A stretch of 64,000 nucleotides of DNA from Ruminococcus sp. (GTDB lineage: Bacteria; Bacillota; Clostridia; Oscillospirales; Ruminococcaceae): contig JAILFN010000111.1 in NCBI GenBank assembly GCA_024697545.1, positions 24,111-88,110 of the forward strand, given 5' to 3'. Below, in pieces: positions 1 to 8,828 of the stretch. Both the position numbers and the translations under genes were made by a program. Under the pieces are notes generated by a model. That model ran no database searches. It saw only the letters and a list, made by a program, of their open reading frames with translations, and was not told where the DNA came from. How positions within the stretch are numbered: position 1 is the first letter of the stretch; each line of letters starts with the position of its first letter.

Positions 1-1
1 G

Positions 2-1897
2 AATAATCAGGCTTTCAATGATCCCGGTGCAGCAGCACCGCAGGCAGGAGCAGTTCCCGGCGTAAGCCCCGCGTCAGCTGCCGCAGGCGCGATCAAGAAG
101 CTCAACCCCGTGCCCCTTATCATCGGTGCGGCGGCTATCATTCTTGTTATAGTAGCTATCGTGATCGTTTCCCGCCTTACCCGCTTTGAGAAGATCGACG
201 CTAAAGATCTCGTGGACGTTGATTTCTACGGTCCTGACGGCTACGGCGAGTGCTATGCTCAGCTCGATGTCGATCCTTACTTTGCATCTGCGGAGTACGA
301 CATAGAGTATGAAGATTTCTCGATCACCAAGGGCGGCGAGGAGTATGACAAGATCAAGTACAGCCCCTATTTCGCCGAGAAGAAGTCCAAGCTCGAAGAT
401 GCCTACAAGAAGGCTAAGTCGGGCAGCGACGCTAAGGATATGAGAGATGCTCTTCTGAACACAAACAAGAAGACAGACACCTTCTCCATCACCGTTAAGC
501 CTTCAAAGTCTTCGGGTCTGAAGAACGGCGATAAGGTCACCGTTGAAGTTAAGTATGATGAGGAAGATCTCAAGGAAGCTAATATCAAGCTTACCAACAC
601 CAAGTTTGAAGTTGAGGTAAAGGGTCTTGCCGAAGCCGAGACTATCGACGCATTCGATGGCTTTGCTCCCAAGTTCACAGGTCTTGACGGAAACGGCGAG
701 CTCGAGTATTCCACCACAAACAGCAAGTTTGATTTCGTGACCTACTACCTCGAGGAAGGCAGCTCCTATAACCTCAGCAACGGCGACGAGCTCAAGTTCT
801 CCGCCAGCCTCTATGTATCTGATACTCATCCCCTTGATGAAAAGGATTCCTCCAAGGGCGTTTGGTTCACCTATGAGGGAAAGGTCTATGTATGGCCCTA
901 TGACGGCACTTCTGCCACCCAGTCCTTCAAGGTAGACGGACTTACTCCTCTTGAGGAGATAGATCCTACCGATGAGATCGTTCTTGAGTATGAGAGCGCT
1001 TCTCCGTTCCTGAACGTTTCCGCTAAACTCAAGGACGGCAGCAAGATCGCCGATGACGTTTACCTCAACGTTGATGGTGGTTACGACCACAAGTACAAGA
1101 TCGGCGATAAGGTAAAGGTGCTCGTAAGCACTTACAGCTCTCTCGCTAACAACGGCTATAAGCTCAAGGGTACGCCCAATGCTGACGGCTACTATGAGTA
1201 TGAGATCCCAGTTGCCGATAACGCTCCCAGATATGTAGATAACGGCATCGCTAAGGAAGTTGATGAGGGTATCGCTAAGGAAGTCAAGAACCAGGAGACT
1301 TCTCTGAAGCAGGATCTGCAGGGCTCTTCCTACTACAAGGGTCTCTCGATCGACAGCAAGGTCAAGAAGATCACCAAGCTTGAAAAGCTCGATTCCTATA
1401 TTTCCGTAAACGACATCACAGAGTACGAGTCCCTCGGCTGGTCTAGCTATGTTAACTACTACAGCAACATCTATAAGGTAGACTGCAAGCTCGAAAAGGG
1501 CAACGCTACAATCTATGTTGTAATGTCCTTCAAGGATGTTATAAAGAACGAGGACGGCACATTCAGCATGAACGACTATGTTGATCTCTCCGCTTACGAG
1601 AAGAAGGAAGAAGCCGTTGAAGCTGTTAAGGGCGTTGAAGGCTACACCGTTACTAACGTAAAGGATTGCGAAGCTGACGCTGCTGCTCCTTCTTCTGCTG
1701 CTCCCGAGGAGCCCGCAGAGACTGCCGACAGCGCTGCTGAGACTCAGCCCGCAGAGTCCGAAGCTCCTGCAGAGACTTCCGCTCCCGAGGCTGAATCCGC
1801 TGCTGAAACTTCCGCCGAGACCGAGAAGGAAGAGGCAAAGGATGAGTCTAAGGCAGACGAAAAGGCTGATGCCAAGGATGATTCCAAGGCTGCCTGA
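2..1897 (+). CDS. Membrane-anchored extracellular protein, N-terminus cut off by window edge
   Basis: The frame is open from base 2, so the true start lies before the window; a GTG at 110 is inside the gene because in-frame Ala/Pro/Gly-rich coding sequence precedes it. The visible part is an Ala/Pro/Gly linker, one transmembrane helix starting at about base 110 (Ile/Val/Ala-rich, followed by SRLTRF), a long Lys/Asp/Tyr-rich beta-type ectodomain, and an acidic Ala/Pro/Glu/Ser-rich tail from about base 1670. There are no catalytic motifs. The layout (Pro/Ala linker, helix, repeated beta domains) resembles Clostridial zinc-ribbon-plus-helix surface proteins, but the zinc ribbon would be outside the window, so that is a guess. 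The gene ends at a strong terminator. Function unknown. Confidence 0.85.
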   Translation, partial: NNQAFNDPGAAAPQAGAVPGVSPASAAAGAIKKLNPVPLIIGAAAIILVIVAIVIVSRLTRFEKIDAKDLVDVDFYGPDGYGECYAQLDVDPYFASAEYDIEYEDFSITKGGEEYDKIKYSPYFAEKKSKLEDAYKKAKSGSDAKDMRDALLNTNKKTDTFSITVKPSKSSGLKNGDKVTVEVKYDEEDLKEANIKLTNTKFEVEVKGLAEAETIDAFDGFAPKFTGLDGNGELEYSTTNSKFDFVTYYLEEGSSYNLSNGDELKFSASLYVSDTHPLDEKDSSKGVWFTYEGKVYVWPYDGTSATQSFKVDGLTPLEEIDPTDEIVLEYESASPFLNVSAKLKDGSKIADDVYLNVDGGYDHKYKIGDKVKVLVSTYSSLANNGYKLKGTPNADGYYEYEIPVADNAPRYVDNGIAKEVDEGIAKEVKNQETSLKQDLQGSSYYKGLSIDSKVKKITKLEKLDSYISVNDITEYESLGWSSYVNYYSNIYKVDCKLEKGNATIYVVMSFKDVIKNEDGTFSMNDYVDLSAYEKKEEAVEAVKGVEGYTVTNVKDCEADAAAPSSAAPEEPAETADSAAETQPAESEAPAETSAPEAESAAETSAETEKEEAKDESKADEKADAKDDSKAA

Positions 1898-1934
1898 TCT
1901 TTGGCTGAATGAAGAATTGAATATGTGAATATAC

Positions 1935-1973
1935 AGAGCCGACAGACCGCAAAACGTCTGTCGGTTCTTTTTT
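1935..1973 (+). terminator. Rho-independent terminator of the first gene
   Basis: A 13-bp stem (1935-1947 with 1956-1968, one G-U pair) with an 8-nt loop is followed by a run of T. It lies 38 bases after the stop codon. Confidence 0.9.
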
Positions 1974-2039
1974 GCCTTTTGAATGAATAAAAATGATGTA
2001 TGCAATATGTTAAAATTGCACAAATATTCGAGATTGCTA

Positions 2040-2068
2040 TTGAAATATAATGTCGTATATGGTAAAAT
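2040..2068 (+). promoter_or_regulatory. Sigma-A-type promoter of the MBL hydrolase gene
   Basis: TTGAAA at 2040-2045 and TAAAAT at 2063-2068 are separated by 17 bp, about 55 bp upstream of the start codon. Confidence 0.6.
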
Positions 2069-2123
2069 ATAAGTGTAGGAAAAAACCGTATGTTCGAGTT
2101 TTTTAGAAAAGGAAGTGATAGTT

Positions 2124-3710
2124 ATGAATGTTATGTTTATCGGCGCAACTCATGAGGTCACGGGCAGCTGTACCTATATCGAGGCTTGCGGAAAACGCTT
2201 TCTTGTTGATTTCGGAATGGAGCAGGGCATCAATGTTTTTGAGAACGTAAAGATCCCCTGCGCTCCGTCACAGATAGATTTTGTACTTTTGACTCACGCT
2301 CATATCGACCACTCGGGACTCCTGCCGCTGCTTTGTGCGGGCGGCTTTTCGGGACAGATCCACTGCCAGAAAGCTACGGCGAACCTATGCTCGATAATGC
2401 TTCGCGATTCGGCACATATACAGGAGTTTGAAGCTGAGTGGAGAAGCCGTAAGGGCAAGCGTAAAGGCAATACCGAGGTCGAGCCTCTTTACACCATTGC
2501 CGACGCAGAGCTCGCTATCAAGGCGATGTGCCCGCATGATTATGAGGAGGAGATCACCCTCGCTGACGGCATCAGAGTGATGTTCCGCGACGCGGGTCAC
2601 CTGCTCGGTTCGTCGGGTATCAAGATAACGCTGACCGAAGACGGCGAGACCCGCTCGATAGTCTTTTCGGGAGATATCGGCAATAACTCTATCCCGCTTA
2701 TCCGCGACCCGATCTACTTTGAGGACGCCGACTACGTCGTTATGGAATCTACCTACGGCGACCGCCGCCACGACAAGCCCGAGGATTACCCGACAGCTCT
2801 CGCCGAGTATATCGACATGACGCTCGGCAGGGGCGGAAACGTTGTTATCCCCTCGTTTGCGGTCGGCAGGACTCAGGAGCTGCTTTATTATTTCAGACAG
2901 ATAAAGGAGCAGGGGCTCGTCAAGAGCTTCCCCGATTTCCCAGTATATATCGACTCCCCCCTCGCTATCGAGGCGACTAAGATCTTCAGCGCAAATGAGG
3001 ACAGCTGCTACGATAAGGAGGCACGCGAGTTTATCGAAAAGGGCATCAACCCCATCGCCTTTGACGGGCTGAGGGTCGCCGTCACCAGCGACGAATCCCG
3101 AATGATAAACTTCGATAAAACGCCGAAGGTCATAATCTCTGCAAGCGGTATGTGCGAAGCGGGCAGAGTAAAGCACCACCTGAAACATAATCTTTGGCGC
3201 AGGGAGTGCCTGATACTCTTTGTGGGATATCAGGCTGTCGGCACACTCGGCAGAAAGCTGGTCGAGGGCGCAGATACAGTCAAGCTTTTCGGCGAAGATA
3301 TCACCGTCGGTGCCGATGTCAGGGTGCTCGCGGGACTTAGCGGACACGCCGACCGCGATGGTCTTGATAAGTGGATAACCTCTATCAAAAAGCCCAGAAG
3401 CGTCTTTGTTATACACGGCGATTCCGATTCGGCGGAGTTCTATTCCGCCCACCTCCGCGGCGATTTTGATCTTGACGCATACTGCCCCTACAGCGGCGCC
3501 GAGCTCGATCTGATAAGCGGCGAATTCAGGAACGTAAAACCTATCCCCGCAGCCAAAAAGCAGCGCGAAGCGACCCCCTATATCCGCTTGAAGGCAGCGT
3601 CCGACCGTTTGCAGTCTATAATCAAACGCTCGCAGGGGCTCAGCAACAAGGAGCTTGCGGCAATGGCTGATACACTAAATAACCTCTGCGCGAAATGGGA
3701 GCAGAGCTGA
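2124..3710 (+). CDS. Beta-CASP metallo-beta-lactamase-fold hydrolase (RNA-processing type)
   Basis: 528 residues. The N-terminus has the family start (FIGATHEVTGSC) and the zinc motif HAHIDH at residues 58-63; the middle holds the beta-CASP insert (VVIPSFAVGRTQEL), and the C-terminal part has SASGMCEAGRVKHHL and the late zinc-ligand motif GLSGHAD. This is the pattern of the CPSF73-like RNA-specificity group of bacterial MBL proteins; members process or degrade RNA, but the substrate of this subgroup is not established. ATG 2124 is chosen because AGGAAG lies about 8 bases upstream; a GTG at 2115 would overlap that site. It is followed after 15 bp by the nucleoside kinase gene, so the two are probably co-transcribed. 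Confidence 0.9.
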   Translation: MNVMFIGATHEVTGSCTYIEACGKRFLVDFGMEQGINVFENVKIPCAPSQIDFVLLTHAHIDHSGLLPLLCAGGFSGQIHCQKATANLCSIMLRDSAHIQEFEAEWRSRKGKRKGNTEVEPLYTIADAELAIKAMCPHDYEEEITLADGIRVMFRDAGHLLGSSGIKITLTEDGETRSIVFSGDIGNNSIPLIRDPIYFEDADYVVMESTYGDRRHDKPEDYPTALAEYIDMTLGRGGNVVIPSFAVGRTQELLYYFRQIKEQGLVKSFPDFPVYIDSPLAIEATKIFSANEDSCYDKEAREFIEKGINPIAFDGLRVAVTSDESRMINFDKTPKVIISASGMCEAGRVKHHLKHNLWRRECLILFVGYQAVGTLGRKLVEGADTVKLFGEDITVGADVRVLAGLSGHADRDGLDKWITSIKKPRSVFVIHGDSDSAEFYSAHLRGDFDLDAYCPYSGAELDLISGEFRNVKPIPAAKKQREATPYIRLKAASDRLQSIIKRSQGLSNKELAAMADTLNNLCAKWEQS

Positions 3711-3725
3711 AAACAGGAGAACAGT

Positions 3726-4655
3726 ATGAATATTATTGACATAAAGGAACTTAATGAACGTCTGGAAAGGTCGCCCGCCGAGTATATCGGCGAATGCTGC
3801 GACAAATATAATGATGAATGCACGAAGATCGCCGAAAAGATCTCCGAGACTGCGTCCGAGCGCCCGATCATTCTTCTGTCGGGACCCTCGGGCTCGGGCA
3901 AGACGACCTCGGCGCTGAAGATCGAAGCTGTACTCGATAAGATGGGCATGGAAACTCACACCATCTCGATGGATAATTATTTCCTTCCGAAGCACCTAGT
4001 GCAGGTGTTCGATGAGAACAATCAGATCGACTATGAATCACCGCTGCGGATAGATATCCCGCTGCTCAGGGAACATATGATGAAGATCGCAAACTGCGAG
4101 CCTGTAGATGTCCCGTACTTTGATTTCGTCTCTCAGGACAGAGCGGGCGGACGTGAGCTGCGCCGCAAAAAGGGCGAGATAGTCCTCTTCGAGGGTATCC
4201 ACGCGCTCAATCCCGAAGTGACGGGCACCGATGATATCGCAAGCTGCATCTACGTCAGCGTCCGCACAAGGATAAGGCTCTCTGACGGCAGCCTTGTCCA
4301 CCCCAAGCTGATAAGGCTTATGCGACGGCTGATCCGCGACAGGAATTTCAGGAACCGATGCCCCGCAGAAACGCTCGATATGTTTGAAAGCGTGCAGAAG
4401 GGCGAGGACAATTACATAAACCCCTACAAATTCCGCGCACATTTTGACGTTGATACCTTCCACGGATTCGAGCCCGCGCTCTTCAAGCCGCTGCTCGATG
4501 ATGACATCAGGGCGCTGATGGAGACATACGAGCCCTTTGAGGAGTTCCTCCCGATAAGCAAGCTGCTGAAAGAATCGTCACAGATCAGCGAAACCCTCGT
4601 TCCACCCGCCGCTCTTGCAAGAGAATTTATCGGCGGAAGCTGCTTTGAATATTGA
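3726..4655 (+). CDS. PRK/uridine-kinase-type nucleoside kinase
   Basis: 309 residues. Walker A is GPSGSGKTT (about residues 50-58), followed by the substrate strand ISMDNYF, a Walker-B-like VLFEGIHALNP, and the lid region with RLMRRLIRDRNFR. This matches the C-terminal kinase half of the Clostridial nucleoside kinases that usually carry N-terminal TGS and threonyl-tRNA-synthetase-like domains; here those domains are absent and only about 45 residues precede the P-loop. It presumably phosphorylates a nucleoside such as uridine or cytidine with ATP or GTP in the cytoplasm; the exact substrate cannot be read. It starts 15 bp after the MBL gene with GGAGA upstream and ends at a terminator shared with the convergent ypeB-like gene. 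Confidence 0.85.
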   Translation: MNIIDIKELNERLERSPAEYIGECCDKYNDECTKIAEKISETASERPIILLSGPSGSGKTTSALKIEAVLDKMGMETHTISMDNYFLPKHLVQVFDENNQIDYESPLRIDIPLLREHMMKIANCEPVDVPYFDFVSQDRAGGRELRRKKGEIVLFEGIHALNPEVTGTDDIASCIYVSVRTRIRLSDGSLVHPKLIRLMRRLIRDRNFRNRCPAETLDMFESVQKGEDNYINPYKFRAHFDVDTFHGFEPALFKPLLDDDIRALMETYEPFEEFLPISKLLKESSQISETLVPPAALAREFIGGSCFEY

Positions 4656-4669
4656 TGAGTATAAATTTA

Positions 4670-4704
4670 CCCCGATCTGTTTCAATGACAGGTCGGGGTT
4701 TAAT
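4670..4704. terminator. Bidirectional terminator between convergent genes
   Basis: An 11-bp stem (4670-4680 with 4688-4698, one G-U) has a T-rich flank on the plus side (TTTAATATTT) and an A-rich upstream flank. It separates the plus-strand kinase from the minus-strand ypeB-like gene. Confidence 0.85.
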
Positions 4705-4708
4705 ATTT

Positions 4709-6043
4709 CTATATTGCAAGTGTTCCGTCCTTGCTTTCCAGCAGTATCAGTATCTGCTCTTCATCGCCTGTTTCGGCGTTGAAATATACCAACACATCAC
4801 GGTTGCTTTCCGATTTGCACTTGTATTCGTAGCAGTAAGCTTCACCGCCGCCCTCAGTCGGGATCAGCGCCTTGCCCTCGTCGAAGCATTCGAGGTAGGG
4901 CGAAAGCTTCTCCTCACACGAAGTCTTCGAGACTCTTTTTTCAGGGAATTCGCGCCTCTTGTGATTCACGATATATCCCGTCGCGTCAAACCCTATCACC
5001 TCGCCGTTGTCAAGTGCAATCGATACTTTTATAAGATCGGCGTAGCAGGTGATCCCGTCGATCTCGTAGGCAAAATTTATCGTGCAGATATTGCCGACTC
5101 TTTCGTAATATGTCACCTTCATATTACTATATCCGTTTTCGGAAAGAAAACCTTCCGCAGAAGCAACAGCCTCTTTAATCTCTATCTTCTTTTCATCGGG
5201 GTTTCTCGACTTTAGAAAATATGAAACTATACCGCCACGCTTTGTAACTGCACATGAAAGTGTGCTGTCCTTGTCGCTAAAGAAATAAGAAGGCATCTTT
5301 CCCGCCGATTCTTCGCGGAGAAAAAGATCGTTCGACGAAACCTTAAGCATCGAAGTACACCTTTGCAGCGCAGTTTCTTTCGTAACTTTATCCTTACCCT
5401 TTGTAAGCTCCGGCTGCTTTTCCATGATGTGATCTGAAAAGGGACCGTCGTATATCAGAGTGGGGTAAGATGTGAACCCTTCTTCAAATTCCGTGAAACC
5501 CTCGGTGATTCCGATGGGACTATTTTCACTTTGTTCATTATCGTCCTTTGGCAGCGCCATACCTTCGGATAGTTCCTTTTCGATCTCCCAGATCTTGTCG
5601 CACATACTCTTGGAATATTCATGAAGCCGTTTCAGATTGTTGTATTCCTCGCGAGTCATGACCTTTCCCGAAGAGGTCTTTTTTGCAAGAGCCCGCGAAT
5701 AATTCCCGACCTGCGAAAGGTACTTGTAGGTGTTCTCCAACTGAAGCTCATCGAGGGGGAGCTGAAGCATCGCGGCTTTTGCCATGTTTGCCTCACTGAA
5801 CAGCTTGTCCGCAAGCTCCGACTGCTGCTTGGGCGTTCCCGTGTAGAGCTGCTTTTCAAGCGTGCTGTTGATGTTGTCGGCAGCTGCGGCAAGATCTTCA
5901 ACTGCCCTTGTGTAGTTGTTCTTGATGAGGATCTGCTGACGTGCGTTTTCTTTTATCAGGATGTAATTCCTTGCAAACAGCACTGCAATGGCTGTTACGC
6001 TGAATAAGATCAGCCGTATAAGGCTTCTTCTTCCGAGTTTCAT
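4709..6043 (-). CDS. ypeB: YpeB-like germination protein (PepSY repeats)
   Basis: 444 residues. An N-terminal helix (about residues 10-30) leads into an alpha-helical domain containing NYTRAVEDLAAAADNINSTL, which is the YpeB N-terminal signature; the C-terminal two thirds carry PepSY-like repeats. In Bacillus, YpeB sits in the spore inner membrane and stabilises or localises the cortex-lytic enzyme SleB. There sleB and ypeB are an operon; here ypeB stands alone, and the only SleB-type hydrolase in view is about 5 kb away on the other strand (10826-11944). The cysteine desulfurase gene is divergent. An inverted repeat (CAGTAC...GTACTG, 6079-6098) lies just upstream of the start. Confidence 0.85.
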   Translation of the reverse strand: MKLGRRSLIRLILFSVTAIAVLFARNYILIKENARQQILIKNNYTRAVEDLAAAADNINSTLEKQLYTGTPKQQSELADKLFSEANMAKAAMLQLPLDELQLENTYKYLSQVGNYSRALAKKTSSGKVMTREEYNNLKRLHEYSKSMCDKIWEIEKELSEGMALPKDDNEQSENSPIGITEGFTEFEEGFTSYPTLIYDGPFSDHIMEKQPELTKGKDKVTKETALQRCTSMLKVSSNDLFLREESAGKMPSYFFSDKDSTLSCAVTKRGGIVSYFLKSRNPDEKKIEIKEAVASAEGFLSENGYSNMKVTYYERVGNICTINFAYEIDGITCYADLIKVSIALDNGEVIGFDATGYIVNHKRREFPEKRVSKTSCEEKLSPYLECFDEGKALIPTEGGGEAYCYEYKCKSESNRDVLVYFNAETGDEEQILILLESKDGTLAI

Positions 6044-6078
6044 ATTACTATATCTCCTTGCTTTATGGATGCTTTTAA

Positions 6079-6098
6079 CAGTACAAAATACTGTACTG
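6079..6098. repeat. Inverted repeat upstream of ypeB
   Basis: CAGTAC at 6079-6084 and GTACTG at 6093-6098 are perfect inverted arms around an 8-bp centre, 36-55 bp upstream of the ypeB start in the divergent intergenic region. It could be an operator; no regulator is implied by the sequence. Confidence 0.4.
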
Positions 6099-6211
6099 CT
6101 GCTGAACTGTATTTATTTTATCCCGAATACAAATTATTATTCCCGATTTCCATTTTTATTAATATTTATATGGTATAATTAAATGATAATCTGTTGAAAG
6201 GATCTGACCAG

Positions 6212-7339
6212 ATGATATATCTTGATAACGCAGCCACGACCGAGCCTTGCGCCGAATCGGTCAAAGCCTGCTCCGAGTATTTCCGCGAGTTCGGTAATCC
6301 TTCATCTCTGCATGAGATGGGAGTTTCTGCCGCTAATGCAGTAGCCGCCGCAAGAAAGTCGATCGCGACAGCTTTGAAAGCTGATGTAAATGAGATTTAC
6401 TTTACATCTTGCGCGACAGAATCGAACAACACCGCGATCTTCGGCGCAGCGAAAAAGTTCGGCAAGCGTAAAAAAACTATCGTGACCTCCGCTGTCGAGC
6501 ATCCCTCGGTCAAAGAGCCGTTGAAAGAGCTTGAAAAACAGGGCTTCAATGTTGTTCGTATTATGCCAAAGGACGGAGTTTTTTATGCAGAGGATTTCGT
6601 AAATGCTGTCGATGATGACACTTTTCTCGTCACCTGTATGTATTGCAACAACGAACTCGGCACCGTTCTGCCCGTCGAGCAGATCTTTAAAGCTGTAAAG
6701 CACAAAAACAAGCAGATCCTTACACACTGCGATATCGTGCAGGGGTTTATGAAATATCCCATCAAGGTCAAGACGCTCGGCGCTGATATGCTTTCGATGA
6801 GTGCCCATAAAGTCAATGCTTTTAAAGGCATCGGCGCGCTCTACATCAATTCTTCGGTGCATATCCCGTCGCTGATATTCGGCGGCGGGCAGGAAAGAGG
6901 CTTCCGCTCCGGTACCGAGTCTGTGCCGTTAATCGCTTCATTCGGAGCTGCGGTCGATAAGCTCGCCCCCACGATATCCCGCCGTTTTGAACAAGTCGGT
7001 ATTCTTGCCGATCTTCTCAGGAACGAGATCGCCGCTCTTCCCGATTCACGTATCAATTCCCCCGAAAACGGTTCACCCTATATCGTCAGCTTTTCGCTGA
7101 AAGGCTACCGCTCCGAGATCCTTCTTCATAAGCTTGAAGAGCGCGAGATCTATGTTTCAAGCGGTTCGGCTTGCTCGAAAGGCAAGAAAAGCAGCGTTCT
7201 GACAGCTTTCGGGATCCCCGATGAATACGCCGATTCGACACTGAGAGTCAGCCTTTCTGCCGAGAACACCCGTGAGGATATCTTATCCCTTGTCTCAGCG
7301 CTGAAAGACGCCCAGAAGGAATTGCTGAAATCGAACTAA
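6212..7339 (+). CDS. Cysteine desulfurase, NifS/IscS family
   Basis: 375 residues, PLP-dependent class V aminotransferase fold. It starts MIYLDNAATT; His99 lies in SAVEHPSV, the PLP lysine is K200 in MSAHKVNAFKG, and the active-site Cys is in SSGSACSKG near the C-terminus. It removes sulfur from cysteine as a protein persulfide. thiI follows directly, so this copy is probably the dedicated sulfur donor for 4-thiouridine, as with the NifZ-ThiI pair of B. subtilis, rather than the general Fe-S donor. ATG 6212 is chosen because AAAGGA lies 9 bases upstream; an in-frame TTG at 6194 has no such site. A TATAAT at 6174-6179 is a likely -10 with a poor -35. Confidence 0.95.
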   Translation: MIYLDNAATTEPCAESVKACSEYFREFGNPSSLHEMGVSAANAVAAARKSIATALKADVNEIYFTSCATESNNTAIFGAAKKFGKRKKTIVTSAVEHPSVKEPLKELEKQGFNVVRIMPKDGVFYAEDFVNAVDDDTFLVTCMYCNNELGTVLPVEQIFKAVKHKNKQILTHCDIVQGFMKYPIKVKTLGADMLSMSAHKVNAFKGIGALYINSSVHIPSLIFGGGQERGFRSGTESVPLIASFGAAVDKLAPTISRRFEQVGILADLLRNEIAALPDSRINSPENGSPYIVSFSLKGYRSEILLHKLEEREIYVSSGSACSKGKKSSVLTAFGIPDEYADSTLRVSLSAENTREDILSLVSALKDAQKELLKSN

Positions 7340-7408
7340 TGTTTTATACTATTATAATATATAAGGAACGACAAGTTCCTGCAAAATTTTCAGAACAAAG
7401 GAGTAATA

Positions 7409-8608
7409 ATGATGAAAGAGATATTTCTTTGCAAATACGGTGAGATAGCCCTAAAGGGTCTGAACAAATCAACTTTCGAGAGCGTAATGGTCAAGAATGT
7501 CAAAAGACGTCTCAGGCGTCTTGGTTCTTTCGACTATTGGCGTGCTCAGTCAACTCTCTATGTCTATCCGCTCGATGCTGAGATAGATATGGACGATGTT
7601 ATGGACGAGCTGAAACGTGTGTTTGGTATCGCTAAGATCTGCCGTTCGCTTGAAGTCGAGAAATCTATGGAGTCTATCCTCTCGGATACAACTCTTGATT
7701 ACCTCGCCGAAGCGCTCGATGATGCTTCAACATTCAAGGTCGAAGCCAAGCGCGCAGACAAGAAGTTTCCCTATAAGTCTCCCGAGATCTGCGCGTCGCT
7801 CGGCGGAAAGATACTCGAAAGATTCCCGCACCTTTCTGTCGATGTCCATGAGCCCGACATCACCGTTACCGTTGAGATACGCGAAAAGTACGCATTCGTA
7901 AACGCGCTCAGGATCGACGGCGCGGGCGGACTTCCCATCGGCACCAGCGGCAGGGGAATGCTCCTCCTGTCGGGAGGCATCGACTCGCCTGTTGCGGGCT
8001 ACATGATGGCAAAAAGGGGAGTCCAGATTCAGGCTATCCACTTTGAAGCCCCCCCTTACACCTCCGAACGCGCACGAATGAAGGTCGAAAAGCTCGCCGA
8101 AGAGATCGCACTCTATTGCGGCGATATCGCATTCCACTGCGTACCCTTCACCGATATTCAGGTCGCGATCAAGGAAAACTGCCCCGAGGAGCTGTTCACC
8201 ATCATCATGCGCCGTCTTATGATGGAGATTGCCCAGCGCATCTGCGAAAAAGAAAACTGCTCCTGTCTGATTACGGGCGAGAGCATGGGACAGGTCGCCA
8301 GTCAGACGATGGGTGCGATCGTCTGCACCGACGCCGCCTGCCGAATCCCTGTCTTCCGCCCCTGCATCGGACTCGATAAGTCTGAGATCGTAAAGATCGC
8401 CCGCGACATAAACACCTTCGACACCTCGATCCTCCCGTATGAGGACTGCTGCACGGTGTTCACCCCCAAGCACCCCAAGACCCGTCCGATCCCCGCCGAT
8501 GTAGAAAAGGCGCAGAACAGCTTCGATTTCGAGCCGATGATCGCCGAAGCGGTTGTAAAGACCGTCTTTAAGATTTTCAGATGCGGCGAAAACACTGTAA
8601 ATATATAA
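7409..8608 (+). CDS. thiI: tRNA 4-thiouridine synthetase ThiI
   Basis: 399 residues, the length of the Firmicute form without a rhodanese domain. An N-terminal ferredoxin-like domain and THUMP domain (about residues 60-170) are followed by the PP-loop SGGIDS at 188-193, which binds ATP to adenylate tRNA U8. Sulfur comes from the cysteine desulfurase encoded 69 bp upstream. AAAGGAG at 7397-7403 serves the ATG at 7409 (a second ATG follows at once). The protein also contributes to thiazole synthesis in some bacteria; nothing here indicates that role. Confidence 0.95.
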   Translation: MMKEIFLCKYGEIALKGLNKSTFESVMVKNVKRRLRRLGSFDYWRAQSTLYVYPLDAEIDMDDVMDELKRVFGIAKICRSLEVEKSMESILSDTTLDYLAEALDDASTFKVEAKRADKKFPYKSPEICASLGGKILERFPHLSVDVHEPDITVTVEIREKYAFVNALRIDGAGGLPIGTSGRGMLLLSGGIDSPVAGYMMAKRGVQIQAIHFEAPPYTSERARMKVEKLAEEIALYCGDIAFHCVPFTDIQVAIKENCPEELFTIIMRRLMMEIAQRICEKENCSCLITGESMGQVASQTMGAIVCTDAACRIPVFRPCIGLDKSEIVKIARDINTFDTSILPYEDCCTVFTPKHPKTRPIPADVEKAQNSFDFEPMIAEAVVKTVFKIFRCGENTVNI

Positions 8609-8740
8609 AGCTTGACAGCACACTGTTTTATTAACATTCTGTGAAATTTAGGCGGTTTTGACTTGCATTCCATAAAATGGCAGAATAATACAGAAATTAG
8701 GAAAATCAAGTAAATTTACTTTACAAACGCCGACTTTTCG

Positions 8741-8754
8741 CGAACGTCTGTTCG
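8741..8754. promoter_or_regulatory. lexA box: LexA/DinR-like SOS box
   Basis: CGAACGTCTGTTCG has the perfect palindromic core CGAAC-N4-GTTCG of the Gram-positive LexA operator. One of the four spacer bases departs from the Bacillus preference. It lies 350 bp upstream of cinA. Confidence 0.55.
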
Positions 8755-8793
8755 TGCTCTGTTTACTGTTATTATTTTCGTACAGTTAAAAGA

Positions 8794-8828
8794 GTTACAG
8801 AACAGTTAAATTGGTTTCATTCTGTAAC
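8794..8828. repeat. 9-bp inverted repeat in the cinA upstream region
   Basis: GTTACAGAA (8794-8802) and TTCTGTAAC (8820-8828) are perfect inverted arms 17 bp apart, with related TACAGTTAAA and CTGTACC motifs around them. It could be an operator or a leader hairpin. Confidence 0.4.

Noticed and set aside
503..2023. Long minus-strand frame opposite the first gene
   Set aside because: Arises from the biased codon use of the plus-strand gene; no ribosome site, crosses the terminator, low-complexity product.
7727..8623. Minus-strand frame opposite thiI
   Set aside because: Opposes a well-supported gene and lacks start signals.
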